Source of the DNA: CAVQYV01 sp963718295 [NCBI: uncultured Methylomirabilota bacterium]
Lineage (GTDB): Bacteria; Methylomirabilota; Methylomirabilia; CAVQYV01
Direction: 5' to 3'
Assembly: GCA_963718295.1 (NCBI GenBank)
Contig: CAVQYV010000008.1
Coordinates: forward strand, 372,001 to 436,000
Length of the DNA stretch: 64,000 nt
Position 1 is the stretch's first letter. Each line of letters begins with the position of its first letter. The notes under the pieces were generated by a model. It made no database searches. It had not been told where the DNA came from and saw only the letters and a list, made by a program, of their open reading frames with translations. This document shows, piece by piece, positions 7,990-16,535 of the stretch. A program made the translations under genes and the position numbers.

Positions 7990-8795
7990 GCCTCGATTTG
8001 GAATTCTTCAGTTTGGGGTATCTCGACACTCTCTCCTACAAGGACACCTTCGTTCACCGACTCGATCCGCGGGCAAAGGTCCTGGTATCATTCGCCTTCA
8101 TCCTCTTTGTGGTTTCGTGTCCCAAATATGAGGTGTCCGCACTGATCCCTTTCTTTCTCTATCCGGTCTTCCTCCTCACGGCAGGCGACATCCCGCTGCA
8201 AGCCATTGCGAAAAAGGTGCTTTTGGTCTCTCCCTTTGCTCTTTTTATCGGCATATTCAATCCCTTGCTCGATACCAAGGTCCTCACTGCGCCTCTTGGC
8301 ATTCCCATTTCCGGGGGATGGATCTCCTTTCTCTCCATCATGGTCAAGTTCGTTTTGACCGTGAGTACCGCCCTCCTCCTCATTGCGGTGACCTCCTTTC
8401 CGGGGATATGCGAGGCGCTGGCTCGACTGAGGATGCCGAAGCTGTTTGTGGTTCAACTTCTCTTGTTGTATCGATATCTGTTTGTGCTCGCCGAGGAGGC
8501 ACTACGGATGGTACGGGCACGGGAGGCACGATCGTTTGGAGGCAGGGGGAAGGATATCCGGACCTTTATCAAGATCGTTTCCATCCTGCTCGTCAGATCC
8601 GTGGAGAGGGCAGAGAGGATCTTCCGGGCCATGCTTTCCCGGGGATTCAAAGGAGAGATAAAAACTCTCAAGAGACACAATCTCGGGTATTCTGATCTCC
8701 TATTTGGGGTGGCCTTCATCCTCTTGTTTTACCTCTTTCGCACCGTTCCTATCGTCCACCTCCTGGGGGAGACCTTCAGAGGATCCGTCAAATGA
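7986..8795 (+). CDS. cbiQ: ECF transporter transmembrane subunit CbiQ/NikQ
   Basis: The 269-residue membrane protein starts MSLDLEF at ATG 7986, four bases into the end of cbiM. It shows the CbiQ pattern: HRLDPRAKVLVSF near the N-terminus, then hydrophobic helices, and the two coupling-helix motifs ARSFGGRG and RAMLSRGFKGE that transmit force to the ATPases. An in-frame extension back to 7299 runs through cbiM in another frame and is not real. It overlaps cbiO by four bases. Confidence 0.92.
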   Translation: MSLDLEFFSLGYLDTLSYKDTFVHRLDPRAKVLVSFAFILFVVSCPKYEVSALIPFFLYPVFLLTAGDIPLQAIAKKVLLVSPFALFIGIFNPLLDTKVLTAPLGIPISGGWISFLSIMVKFVLTVSTALLLIAVTSFPGICEALARLRMPKLFVVQLLLLYRYLFVLAEEALRMVRAREARSFGGRGKDIRTFIKIVSILLVRSVERAERIFRAMLSRGFKGEIKTLKRHNLGYSDLLFGVAFILLFYLFRTVPIVHLLGETFRGSVK

Positions 8796-9544
8796 GCCAC
8801 CATGTCGTAGACCTGAAAGGTGTCCACTTCCGCTATCCTGACGGAACCGAGGCGCTGCAGGGGATTTCCTTTTCCATGGTCCATGGCGAGTCCGTTGGGA
8901 TAGCCGGGGCCAACGGCATGGGAAAGACAACGCTTCTCCTGAGTCTTACGGGACATCTCCTTCCGACCAAAGGGGAGATATCGATAGGAGGTGTGTGCTC
9001 GACCAAGAGGACCCGGGAGGAGATACGAAGGAAGGTGGGGATCGTCTTTCAGCGGACGGATGACCAGCTTTTCATGCCGACCGTCTATGAGGACGTCGCC
9101 TTCGGCCCCATGAACCTGGGATTGACCCCCGAGAGAGTGGATGAACGGGTGAGGAGCGCCCTGGAGATGGTGGGGTGCCTCCATCTCAGCGCCAGGCCTC
9201 CCCATAGGCTTTCGGAAGGACAGAAGAGGGCGGTATCCATCGCCACGGTCATGGCCATGCATCCCGACATCCTGGTGATGGATGAGCCCGCCTCGAACCT
9301 GGATCCGAAATCACGGAGGGCTCTCATCGAGATGCTCAATCGATTTGACCACACCAAGATCATCGCCTCTCACGACCTCGACCTGATACTGGATGTATGC
9401 AAGCGATGCATCATCATCCGGCAGGGCCAGGTCGTCGCGGACGGTCCCGCAGAGGAGATCCTTCTGAACGAAAACCTGCTGAAAGAGAATAGCCTGGAGC
9501 TCCCTCTGTCCAGACAGAACCGCCCAGCCATGCAAACCTGTTGA
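8792..9544 (+). CDS. cbiO: ECF transporter ATPase CbiO/NikO
   Basis: The 250-residue ATPase has Walker A (GANGMGKTT), the Q-loop region FQRTDDQLFMPTV typical of CbiO, the signature region LSEGQKRAVSIA (Glu in place of the usual Gly in LSGGQ), Walker B (ILVMDEPASNLDP) and the H-loop (IIASHDLDLIL). It completes a CbiMN-Q-O transporter for Ni(II) or Co(II). A broken relative of this gene lies at about 523-830. Confidence 0.93.
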   Translation: MSHHVVDLKGVHFRYPDGTEALQGISFSMVHGESVGIAGANGMGKTTLLLSLTGHLLPTKGEISIGGVCSTKRTREEIRRKVGIVFQRTDDQLFMPTVYEDVAFGPMNLGLTPERVDERVRSALEMVGCLHLSARPPHRLSEGQKRAVSIATVMAMHPDILVMDEPASNLDPKSRRALIEMLNRFDHTKIIASHDLDLILDVCKRCIIIRQGQVVADGPAEEILLNENLLKENSLELPLSRQNRPAMQTC

Positions 9545-9551
9545 CCGGAGC

Positions 9552-9669
9552 GTGCCCCGCAATCCCCGTCTTATAGGCGGGGTAAAGGGGCACAATCCAG
9601 ACACAACCCACTTCCTTGCCGGGAAGCCTCGCCTTGTAGGCGGGAGGCTTCACTGTCATCTTGTGCCCC
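9552..9669. repeat. Pair of REP-like hairpins with alternative pairings
   Basis: After cbiO, GTGCCCC (9552-9558) can pair with GGGGCAC (9587-9593) around an inner CCCCG/CGGGG stem. A second hairpin is AAGCCTCGCC...GGCGGGAGGCTT (9624-9650). GGGGCACAA (9587-9595) can instead pair with TTGTGCCCC (9661-9669), enclosing the second hairpin; the two large pairings exclude each other. The loop sequences (CTTATAGGCGG, CTTGTAGGCGG) look like REP palindromes mobilised by IS200-like transposases. It may also end the cbiMQO transcript. The rest of 9545-9857 holds nothing else I recognise. Confidence 0.5.
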
Positions 9670-9857
9670 TTGCGGAAAAATGGAGCACCGCTCCCCCTTT
9701 GCCAAAGGCAGGATTTAATACTGGCGCGCGGAGATGGAGTGCCCACAAAACCAAAGGCTTTGTGGAATGACTTACTTGAATCCGGTGAGCAGTTGACGGC
9801 AAGGCGGAGGTCGTTGTAGAATAATGCGCGATTGATTCTCGCCTCTCAGAGTCGCCG

Positions 9858-10163
9858 ATGATGAAACGATCCCTTTCGCAACAATTGACGATAGTCCTGA
9901 TCCTTTTCATTCCCCTTCTTCTCTCCAATGCCGAAATCGCCTTTCACCACCATGATCATGGCTACCATGCCTACGACGACTGTCCTATCTGTGCCGCCGC
10001 ACATGTCTTCTCTTCTTCCACCTATTCCACGGTAACCCCACCTCTTCCTCCCGCCAGGGATCTGGTAGGTGTTCTAAGGGCACCTGAATACTCCGTTCAC
10101 ATCGATCCTATCTCTTGCGGTGAGCTCAAAAGCCGCGCCCCTCCCCCAATAGCACCCCAATAA
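9858..10163 (+). CDS. Small secreted His-rich protein next to zinc uptake genes
   Basis: A 101-residue protein with a signal peptide (hydrophobic stretch LTIVLILFIPLLLSNAE) and directly behind it the probable metal-binding segment HHHDHGYHAYDDCPICAAAH, with clustered His and a CxxC pair. The rest is low-complexity and Pro-rich. It lies ahead of an outer-membrane protein remnant and znuAB, so a periplasmic zinc-scavenging or zinc-sensing role is plausible but inferred from composition and context. The start could be Met1 or Met2; no clear ribosome binding site decides. Confidence 0.5.
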   Translation: MMKRSLSQQLTIVLILFIPLLLSNAEIAFHHHDHGYHAYDDCPICAAAHVFSSSTYSTVTPPLPPARDLVGVLRAPEYSVHIDPISCGELKSRAPPPIAPQ

Positions 10164-10273
10164 TTTCCTAATCAAGCCTATTCCCTCATAGAGGAAGTCC
10201 ATGTGCCGCCATCTCTTGGGCGGCACGCAGGACTCCCTTTGCTCTCATACTCACTTTCTGACGAGGAGGAGTC

Positions 10274-11607
10274 ATGAAAAGAGGCATAATGTACTTGACT
10301 CTGTTCATTGCTCTCCTTTGCAGCGCCCAAGCCTTTGGAAACGACCTGGAAGAACGCATCAGGGCTTTGGAAGAAACGGTCGATGCCCAGGGGCAGACCA
10401 TAAAGGAGCAGCAGGAGACCATCGACAAGCTCCAGCTGCCCAAAGAGTCCGGGGAGCAAGCAATGGAGAAGAAAGATGAAGAAACGAAACCATGGAGCCC
10501 GTTCGCTGGCCTTTTGGGGGCTCCCTGATGACCAATCCTTATATTTCCTTGATCCTCGATACATTCGCCTATTGGTCGGGATCGCACCAATGACGAGCTG
10601 GAGAATCAGGGGATTCCTGGCTATACAACCAATGGACTGGAGCAGCGCAGAGGATTCAATCTGAGGGCCGCTGAGCTCTTCCTTTTTGCCCCGGTGGATC
10701 CCTATTTCAACTTGTACGCCACCATCCCGGTATCGGAAGAGGGCGTTGAACTGGAAGAAGCCTACGTTGTGGCGACCTCTCTGCCTGCGGGATTCCAAGC
10801 AAAGGGAGGGAGGTTTAAGAGCAACTTCAGTCGCCTCGATGCCCAGCACCCCCATGTATGGGACTTCGCCGACATCGCCCTGCCGTATCGCGCCTTCCTG
10901 GGCGACGAGGGCCTCGGTGGCGATAACGGGGTTCAACTGACCTGCCTGCCCTCCCTTCCCTTCTACCTCCTGCTGGGGGGCGAGGCGCTCCAGGGAAACA
11001 ATGGCAGTAACCTCTTCGGCGAGGATGCTCAGGATGCACCCCACGCCTTCTCCCTCTTTGCCAAGGGCTCTTTTGATACGGGCGAGCATTCGAGCTCTAT
11101 TTCGGGCCCTATCTCCTTTTCGGCAAGACGAGAACGGACAGCCTGGTCGAGGACGCGGAATTTCGTGGAAATGGCGGCCTGGTGGGAATAGAAGCAGTCT
11201 GGAAATGGAAGCCTTCCAAGTATCGGGGACTTACACTGCAGGGCGAGTATCTCTATCTCCGCCAGGATGGAAAGTTGGAGGACTCGTCCACTTGCGAATC
11301 TCTGCGGCGAAGGCAGGACGGCCTGTACATACAGGGACTGTATCAGTTTTCCCGGCGGTGGCGAATCGGCGCCCGGTACGACATGCTGGAGCTCTTCGCC
11401 GACACTTTCAAAAAGGCCGGCATACAACAGGATTTGGGGAGCACACCCTGGCGGGCAACCGGGACTCTTGAGTTCAATCCCACTGAGTTCTCCCGCATCC
11501 GTCTACAATACACCCACGATCGCTCATCCCGAGACGAAAGTCGCAACGATGAGGTGTTTCTGCAGTTCATTTTTGGGATCGGCGCCCACGCCGCCCATGC
11601 GTTTTAG
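10274..11607 (+). pseudogene. Frameshifted zinc-uptake-associated outer membrane protein
   Basis: Pieces in two frames make one porin-like protein of about 440 residues. Frame 2 starts with signal peptide LFIALLCSAQA and a coiled coil (LEERIRALEETVDAQG) at 10274. A segment in frame 1 (NPYISLILDTFAYW, about 10531-10577) follows. Frame 2 resumes (DRTNDELENQG, about 10580) up to SFDTGEH (about 11091). Frame 1 then runs GPYLLFGKTR to the end at 11607 (FLQFIFGIGAHAAHAF). At least three frame changes are needed. Such proteins commonly accompany znuA/znuB and are thought to pass zinc across the outer membrane. Read literally it gives no full-length product; sequencing error cannot be excluded. Confidence 0.7.
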
Positions 11608-11618
11608 GAGGCTGAGGA

Positions 11619-12507
11619 ATGAAAAAGGGCTTTCTGGTGCTCATTCTATGGTTGATTCTGGTCCACCCGGCCCAGGCCCGGTTGAATGTCGTAGTCACCC
11701 TTCCCTGGATCGGGGTCTGGCCCAACAGATCGCTCAGGATCAGATCAATCTAACCATTCTGGTGAAGACAAACCAGGACCCCCATATGGTGGAGGCGAAG
11801 CCGAGCATGATCCTGGCCGCTCGAAATGCGGACATGCTCATGTACAACGGTCTTGACCTGGAGGTAGGTTACCTCCCCCTCATTATTGAATCGTCCAGGA
11901 ATCCCAAGCTCATGCCGGGCAAGGCCGGGAACTTCGACTGCTCGCGCTTTGTCAGGGTAATCGAACGTCCTGTTGCGGTCGATCGTAGCCTGGGGGATGT
12001 ACATCCTCTGGGCAATCCCCACTACCATTTTTCCCCTATGAATATCCTTCGGGTCGCAGAGGGGATGGCAAATGCTCTGAAGGAGATGGACCCGGTCCAT
12101 GCGGACCTCTACCGGGAAAATCTTGGACGCTTTGATCGGCGGCTGCGAGAGAAGAGAAATGGGTGGAATGAACTGCCATTACGCGGCAAAAGATTCGTCG
12201 CCTACCATAGGATGTATGAATACTTGGCTGCGGAATTCGGATTCGAGTTGGTGGGCTATGTGGAGCCGAAGCCTGGCATCCCACCTTCGGCGGCCCATCT
12301 TGAAAGGCTTGTGGGAACCATGAAGAGCCAACGCGTGGAAGCCATCCTGGTTACAGACTACTACGGAAAGAGGGAGTCGAAGTCTTTGTCGGAGAGATCC
12401 GGGGTCGAATATCGTGGTCCCCCACGATGTGGGATCTGCGAAGGGAGCAGAGGATTGGTTCTCCTTCATGGACCGGGTCCTCACGTCTCTGCGAAAGAAA
12501 GAGAACG
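11619..12507 (+). pseudogene. znuA: Frameshifted zinc ABC transporter binding protein
   Basis: ATG 11619 (GAGG upstream) opens a signal peptide (FLVLILWLILVHPAQA) and NVVVTLPW in frame 3. The frame then moves at about 11715 to frame 2, which carries the bulk of a ZnuA-type protein (ILVKTNQDPHMVEAKPS, NADMLMYNGLDLEVGYLP, FVAYHRMYEYLAAEFG). It moves again at about 12400 back to frame 3 for VVPHDVGSAKGAEDWF. The usual ZnuA metal-ligand motifs (DPHMVEAKPS and AYHRMYEY) are present, so the decay is recent or the indels are artefacts. znuB follows directly and is intact. Confidence 0.75.
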
Positions 12508-13302
12508 ATGGAGACCCTACTCGTTTATCCATTTCTGGCATGTCTGCTCTTGATCCTGATACACGCCTATTTCGGGCTCCACATCCTGGAGCGGGGGATC
12601 ATCTTCGTTGACCTGGCTCTGGCCCAATTCATCGGGATTGGCATAGCCCTTTCGTTTGTCCTGGGAGAGGAGAAGGGACTCCTCCTCTCCCTCCTCTTTG
12701 CCTTCCTGGGGGCGCTCATCCTTTCTCTCACGAAGCCATTGGCACGCTCCATCAACATCGAGGCGTTCATCGGGATCCTGTACGTCTTCTCCCTGTCTGC
12801 AGGCATCCTGATCCTGGACCGAACGCCTCATGGCATAGAGGAATTCAAGGGAATATTGAACGGCAATATCATTTGGGTCACACCGCACGACCTCTTATCC
12901 ACCCTTGTCGTTTACGGAATGGTGGGAGCGCTTCACCTGCTCTTGCGAAAGCGATTCTTCGACCTCTCATTTCGCGGGGGAGGCAGCTTTCTCCTGGAGT
13001 TCCTGTTCTTCGGCAGCTTTGGTGTGGTCCTCGTCAAATCAGTCCAAATTGCCGGGATCCTCCAGGTTTTTTCCTTTTTGGTGGTGCCTGCAATGGTAGG
13101 TCGGCTCTTCTACAGAGAACCTATGAAGATCCTATTGGTCGGGTGGCTGACCGGAGTGGTCGCGAGTATGGCGGGGATTCTGGCGTCGCTCAAATTAGAT
13201 ATCCCGGCTGCATCGGCGATCGTGGTGGTTTTGACGCTGATGTTCGTGCTTTGTTTAACAGTAAAGCTTGCAGCGGGCCGAGGGCTCAGAGGAGAGAAGT
13301 AG
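12508..13302 (+). CDS. znuB: Zinc/manganese ABC transporter permease
   Basis: The 264-residue protein has about eight hydrophobic segments and fits the ABC-3 (ZnuB) family: LHILERGIIFVDLALAQF near the N-terminus, a conserved GILFVVSL-like region (IGILYVFSLSAGILIL) and LLVVPAMVGRLF-like sequence (FLVVPAMVGRLF) in the C-terminal half. The start ATG 12508 lies just behind the end of the znuA remnant. No znuC ATPase gene is adjacent, so the locus would need an ATPase from elsewhere. Confidence 0.85.
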   Translation: METLLVYPFLACLLLILIHAYFGLHILERGIIFVDLALAQFIGIGIALSFVLGEEKGLLLSLLFAFLGALILSLTKPLARSINIEAFIGILYVFSLSAGILILDRTPHGIEEFKGILNGNIIWVTPHDLLSTLVVYGMVGALHLLLRKRFFDLSFRGGGSFLLEFLFFGSFGVVLVKSVQIAGILQVFSFLVVPAMVGRLFYREPMKILLVGWLTGVVASMAGILASLKLDIPAASAIVVVLTLMFVLCLTVKLAAGRGLRGEK

Positions 13303-13313
13303 GCGGGACAGCA

Positions 13314-13381
13314 TTGGGCTTGCGGGGAGGCAATTCCGTGCCCGGACGGTCTGGCTTCAGAGGTCGGGGGCTCCTCGTGCC
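13314..13381 (+). repeat. Conserved noncoding element, copy C (core only)
   Basis: This is the third copy of the core found at 171-281 and 1540-1650. GGGCTTGCGGGG, CCCGGACGGTCTGGCTTC and TCGGGGG are shared. It starts about ten bases after the znuB stop. The left TCCGGG arm of copies A and B is not kept; GCGGG at 13303-13307 could replace part of it. All three copies are tied to metal uptake genes. Beyond it no gene is evident until 13458. Confidence 0.45.
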
Positions 13382-13457
13382 AGTTCCTGACTTTGCCCTC
13401 AGGATTCATATCCAGAAGCCCCCGCTGACCTACATTTCATAGAAGGGAGAGCCGATC

Positions 13458-13763
13458 CTACGAGACGGCGTAGATCACCTGCTTCGTAGTGAGGATCTCG
13501 TGCTGCCGATAAGGGTTCCTGATGGCCGTCTGCTCCACCAGATCGACTTTTCGCCCGAAGATCTCCTGCAACTCCTCAATCATGTCCACCCATTCATAGA
13601 GGCTCCAGTGGGCGTCCGGTGCCAGGGCCACCGCCACATCCACATCGCTCTCCGGGGCGAAATCCTCCCGCAGGACCGATCCGAAGAGGGAGAACTCGGC
13701 CACCATCCATTTCCGGCAGAAATCGGCTATCCTTTCCTGATCGATCTCAAGCCGAGGATTCAT
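13458..13763 (-). CDS. MNT-type nucleotidyltransferase (MntA-like)
   Basis: The 101-residue protein has the minimal nucleotidyltransferase core: FGSVLREDFAPESDVDVAVAL with GS and the DxD metal pair, and a later Asp in KVDLVE. Such proteins are usually the MntA antitoxin of HEPN-MNT modules, where they AMPylate the HEPN toxin. Here no HEPN gene is adjacent; upstream is a nuclease remnant. I chose ATG 13763 (AAGGAA seven bases before) rather than 13796. It is the first of a long run of minus-strand accessory genes. Confidence 0.75.
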   Translation of the reverse strand: MNPRLEIDQERIADFCRKWMVAEFSLFGSVLREDFAPESDVDVAVALAPDAHWSLYEWVDMIEELQEIFGRKVDLVEQTAIRNPYRQHEILTTKQVIYAVS

Positions 13764-13792
13764 CGGATATTCCTTCGGGAACTGACCTTCTT

Positions 13793-14757
13793 TCATCCTG
13801 CCATCTCACTCATGCGACCGAGGCATCGGAACCAGGTAGCCATGGCCCGCCACGCTTCTTCCGGGTTGTCCAATTTGTTTTCGACATGGGCGACCCGGGT
13901 GTTGCGAAAGACATTCACCTCTTTCAAGTCAGCTCGTAGGATCTCGATTTTCCTACCGGAGAAGACCTCCTGGGCATCGCTCCAGATGCCGCCGACGCCC
14001 TTCCTGCCGGTTTGGACGTAGTCCAGACAGAAGAGCAAGGTGCCGAGCTTCTGAATCGACCGCCCAAATACCAGATTATCCCTCAGGTAGCGCTGGTTCT
14101 TCTCCAACACGGCCCGGTCTCTCGCCGGCATATCTCCGAGGTAAGGGGAAAAATAGTCATGGACCTCCAGGGAGCCATCGGGATGCGCGGACGTAGGCGC
14201 TTCTCCAGTATCTGAATGGCATAGTCATCCAGAGGCCGGAGCAGTGGTTGGAAGGCATGGCTGTAGTCCGGCATCCCGGCGTGCACGGCATAGTCAAGAA
14301 GCTGCACTGCCTGCCACATGGGCTCCTGTATCGCGTCAGGGGCTTTTGCCATACCGGCCTGCTGCAGTACGTGGGCAAATCGATCTTCCACCTCCTTCTG
14401 GGCGGCCGCTTCTACTAAGGGCAATTGCCTCTGGCCTGTTTCCGCCTCATCGAGAAGGGCCTTGAGCGAGGGGTCGGCGGCGCGCACCAGTTCTTCGATG
14501 GTAGCGGCCGCGCTTTGCTGGAAAAGATGGTAAGGAAGATACAGGTATCGCCACCTAATTTTTCCCTTGCAGGCAACTTTGCACCATTCCACCCCGGTTC
14601 TGGCCTTGAGGGGGACCAGGTTGTCCACTCTCCCTTTCAGCTCGACGAGCAGATACGCACCATTTTTTGACCGGACCAAGAAGTCAGGATCGTAGAGCGC
14701 CCGATGGCCGTCCGGTGCGGCGTAATAGTGGGTAACAAGGTCAAAAACACTGTATTT
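13793..14757 (-). pseudogene. C-terminal remnant of a helicase/restriction-type nuclease
   Basis: From about 14757 downward the frame reads THYYAAPDGHRALYDPDFLV followed by YLLVELKGR, a PD-(D/E)XK nuclease pattern (Asp, then Glu-x-Lys) as found at the C-terminus of DEAD-box restriction-like proteins. It continues through EEVEDRFAHVLQQ-like sequence to about 14170, where the frame shifts; the tail (SLEVHDYFSPYLGDMPARDR ... GRMSEMAG) is in another frame to the stop at 13793. The helicase domains are missing, so the gene is both truncated and frameshifted. Its 5' end abuts the HNH gene stop. Confidence 0.65.
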
Positions 14758-15529
14758 CTTCGAATGCCTTGTGGATCGACAGCGGCGGTAAACCCTTTCT
14801 ATACAGTGTTGCCCGAACAGGAATTCCGAACAGCTTGGCTCGCTTGGTGAATATCGATTCGTCCACAAAGTAAGGCAATTGGATAGCGACCTGTTTGTCG
14901 CCGGGATACAGCGTCTGTTTCTCGCCGGTAAACGCCACACGAAACAGACAACTTTCGCGCGTAGTGCGGCCAGGGATGAACGATGAATGAACCTCTGGCT
15001 TTTCGATTACCCGCCTAGGGAACTCAAGATCGATGTGGAAGTTACGAAGCGGCTCAGTGCCGAGATTATGAACGGTTACCTTAAGTGTGTAGTCATGTCG
15101 ATCAGAGCCGGTCTTGTCTTCTTCTTTTTGGTATGAGATGTCGAGTTCGGCTGTGTCCTCCGGCCGCGGGGCTTGTTTACCACGATGACCCTCAACTTCA
15201 CGGAGTGCGTCGGCTTCAGCCTCTGACTTCCACGTGCGAAGCACGTCTGTCGAGTAACGACTTGGGTCGTTGTCGACGAGTTTCGCGCAGTTCTGACACA
15301 ACCAAATTCCGTTTTCAGCGGATGTGCGCTGGGTGCGCGTCAAGGCGGGGTCATATCGCGGACCTCCTTCGGTGGCGGCCGTTATGTGCGCTCCCACCCC
15401 AATGTTCACGATTTTTCCAGGATAAGTCCTTGGACCCGTGGTTGGCTTATGGCACGCAGGATTGGAGCACCGAACCCCGACTCGTTTGGCTAGAATATCG
15501 AGCGTATCTTTACTAAAGTCGTCACGCAC
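14741..15529 (-). CDS. HNH-type endonuclease-like protein
   Basis: The 262-residue protein begins with a GTG start and has an N-terminal HNH-like module: CSNPAC (about residues 21-26), GAHITAA with the His expected for the active site, GGPRYD, then NGIWLCQNCAKLVDND (zinc Cys pair). The C-terminal half (about 130-262) looks like a beta-rich domain of unknown role (SYQKEEDKTGSDRHDYTLKV). Similar HNH proteins occur in defence islands. It is intact, while the gene downstream of it is a truncated nuclease, so the pair may be what is left of a defence locus. Confidence 0.65.
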   Translation of the reverse strand: MRDDFSKDTLDILAKRVGVRCSNPACHKPTTGPRTYPGKIVNIGVGAHITAATEGGPRYDPALTRTQRTSAENGIWLCQNCAKLVDNDPSRYSTDVLRTWKSEAEADALREVEGHRGKQAPRPEDTAELDISYQKEEDKTGSDRHDYTLKVTVHNLGTEPLRNFHIDLEFPRRVIEKPEVHSSFIPGRTTRESCLFRVAFTGEKQTLYPGDKQVAIQLPYFVDESIFTKRAKLFGIPVRATLYRKGLPPLSIHKAFEEIQCF

Positions 15530-15568
15530 AGTGCGTATCCATATGTTTTCCGTTCAAAATGGTCAAGC

Positions 15569-15817
15569 TCACTCGCGGCCTTTAGCGCGTCGGCTGGAGC
15601 GCTTTGTTGACCCTACAGATCTCTGCGCTACTTCAACCAGGGAGCGAAGTGCGTCATTCACAGCCTCCTCAGTGGGAAACGCTTTTGCCACATCGGGACT
15701 CAACATGACCAAATTGGTTCCTGCCCGGTAGGCCTCCAAATACTTGCCTCGAACGCCGACTCCGAGGTCCTCACGCCTGTACTCCGGGCGCATTTCGTCA
15801 GACTTAACCTTTCTCAT
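15569..15817 (-). CDS. Antitoxin paired with BrnT
   Basis: The 82-residue protein starts at ATG 15817, preceded by AGGAGG, and overlaps the end of the brnT-like gene by 14 bases. It reads DEMRPEYRREDLGVGVRGKY, then a hydrophobic strand (TNLVMLSPDVAKAFP) and a helical, basic C-terminus. The arrangement toxin first, antitoxin overlapping, is that of BrnTA modules, although the sequence is not a standard BrnA. It probably neutralises the toxin and represses the operon. Confidence 0.65.
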   Translation of the reverse strand: MRKVKSDEMRPEYRREDLGVGVRGKYLEAYRAGTNLVMLSPDVAKAFPTEEAVNDALRSLVEVAQRSVGSTKRSSRRAKGRE

Positions 15818-16079
15818 ATATCCTCCTCTCATGGCGCGCCATAAGTCGCGCACTGATGAGTCTTACCCGATCCCCACGGTCAGCATGGGATACGACGAGA
15901 AGCCGGTCAAATCTCGATTTGCCAAAGGTAAGGTATCGCTGCTCCTCATCAAGAGAATGATCTGGATCCTCGAAGGTTATGGTCAATGGATCACCAAAAA
16001 TCGTTGCCGCCTCCTTAAAAGTGACTCCATGTTTCTGCTCATTTATGGCGGCCTTTTCCGGGTCCCATTCAAATTCCAT
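15804..16079 (-). CDS. brnT: BrnT family ribonuclease toxin
   Basis: The 91-residue protein starts MEFEWDPEKAAINEQKHGVTF, the typical BrnT (DUF497) N-terminus, and ends with the family motif RVRLISARLMARHERRIYEKG. BrnT is a RelE-fold ribonuclease toxin. A second, independent BrnTA pair lies at 19136-19610. Genes upstream of it on this strand are short and partly broken. Confidence 0.85.
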   Translation of the reverse strand: MEFEWDPEKAAINEQKHGVTFKEAATIFGDPLTITFEDPDHSLDEEQRYLTFGKSRFDRLLVVSHADRGDRVRLISARLMARHERRIYEKG

Positions 16080-16249
16080 TTCATGTTTCCTTCAGCAAAG
16101 AATATCAACCTGCCCGACCATGGCGGCCCAATAGTGAACTATTATACTGCTCTTCCGTGCCAAAACAAGCAGTTCCCGCCCAATGGGGCATTCGTTCCGT
16201 TGGCTTACCATGACCGGGAGCAGGTATGCTCGCTGAAGCTCGGTCCACC

Positions 16250-16384
16250 TTACTTCTGCGGTGTGCGAATGCAGCGCCCCATTTCTTCGTTCGATAGGAC
16301 TTCACCCTGGCGGGGGTCGTAAGGACCGCGTTCGATCGTTCGTTCGAACACAAGCTCGCGCATAATTTCTCTACTTCGCGTCAT
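16250..16384 (-). CDS. Short ORF resembling the start of an antitoxin
   Basis: A 44-residue frame starts at ATG 16384 with AGGAAGAG upstream. It reads MTRSREIMRELVFERTIERG and ends GEVLSNEEMGRCIRTPQK. The GEVLSNEE stretch resembles the tGxvvsHEE pattern common in small antitoxins. No toxin follows; the next 170 bases to brnT contain nothing else recognisable. It may be a remnant. Confidence 0.3.
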   Translation of the reverse strand: MTRSREIMRELVFERTIERGPYDPRQGEVLSNEEMGRCIRTPQK

Positions 16385-16535
16385 ATCTCTTCCTTCGCTC
16401 TATCAGGCGTACATGAGTTTCCCTTTAGGGCTCGGCACTTCTGAGCACAAGGAATATCTTGGGTGCGCGGATTCTCGCTCCGACTGGAAGGCCGACTCGA
16501 GTTTTCCCCAACCTGTAGTCTCCTCCTGGATGGCC

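Noticed and set aside
7299-8795. 498-residue form of CbiQ
   Set aside because: The first 229 residues read through cbiM in another frame; the family start MSLDLEF overlaps the cbiM stop as expected.
11267-12553. Single 428-residue ORF as a complete znuA
   Set aside because: Both ends are out-of-family; signal peptide and C-terminus lie in another frame, so it is one piece of a frameshifted gene.
13793-14131. HEPN toxin partner for the MNT gene
   Set aside because: The frame is the displaced C-terminus of the nuclease gene (continuous with the sequence before the frameshift at about 14170) and lacks a clear HEPN RX4-6H motif.
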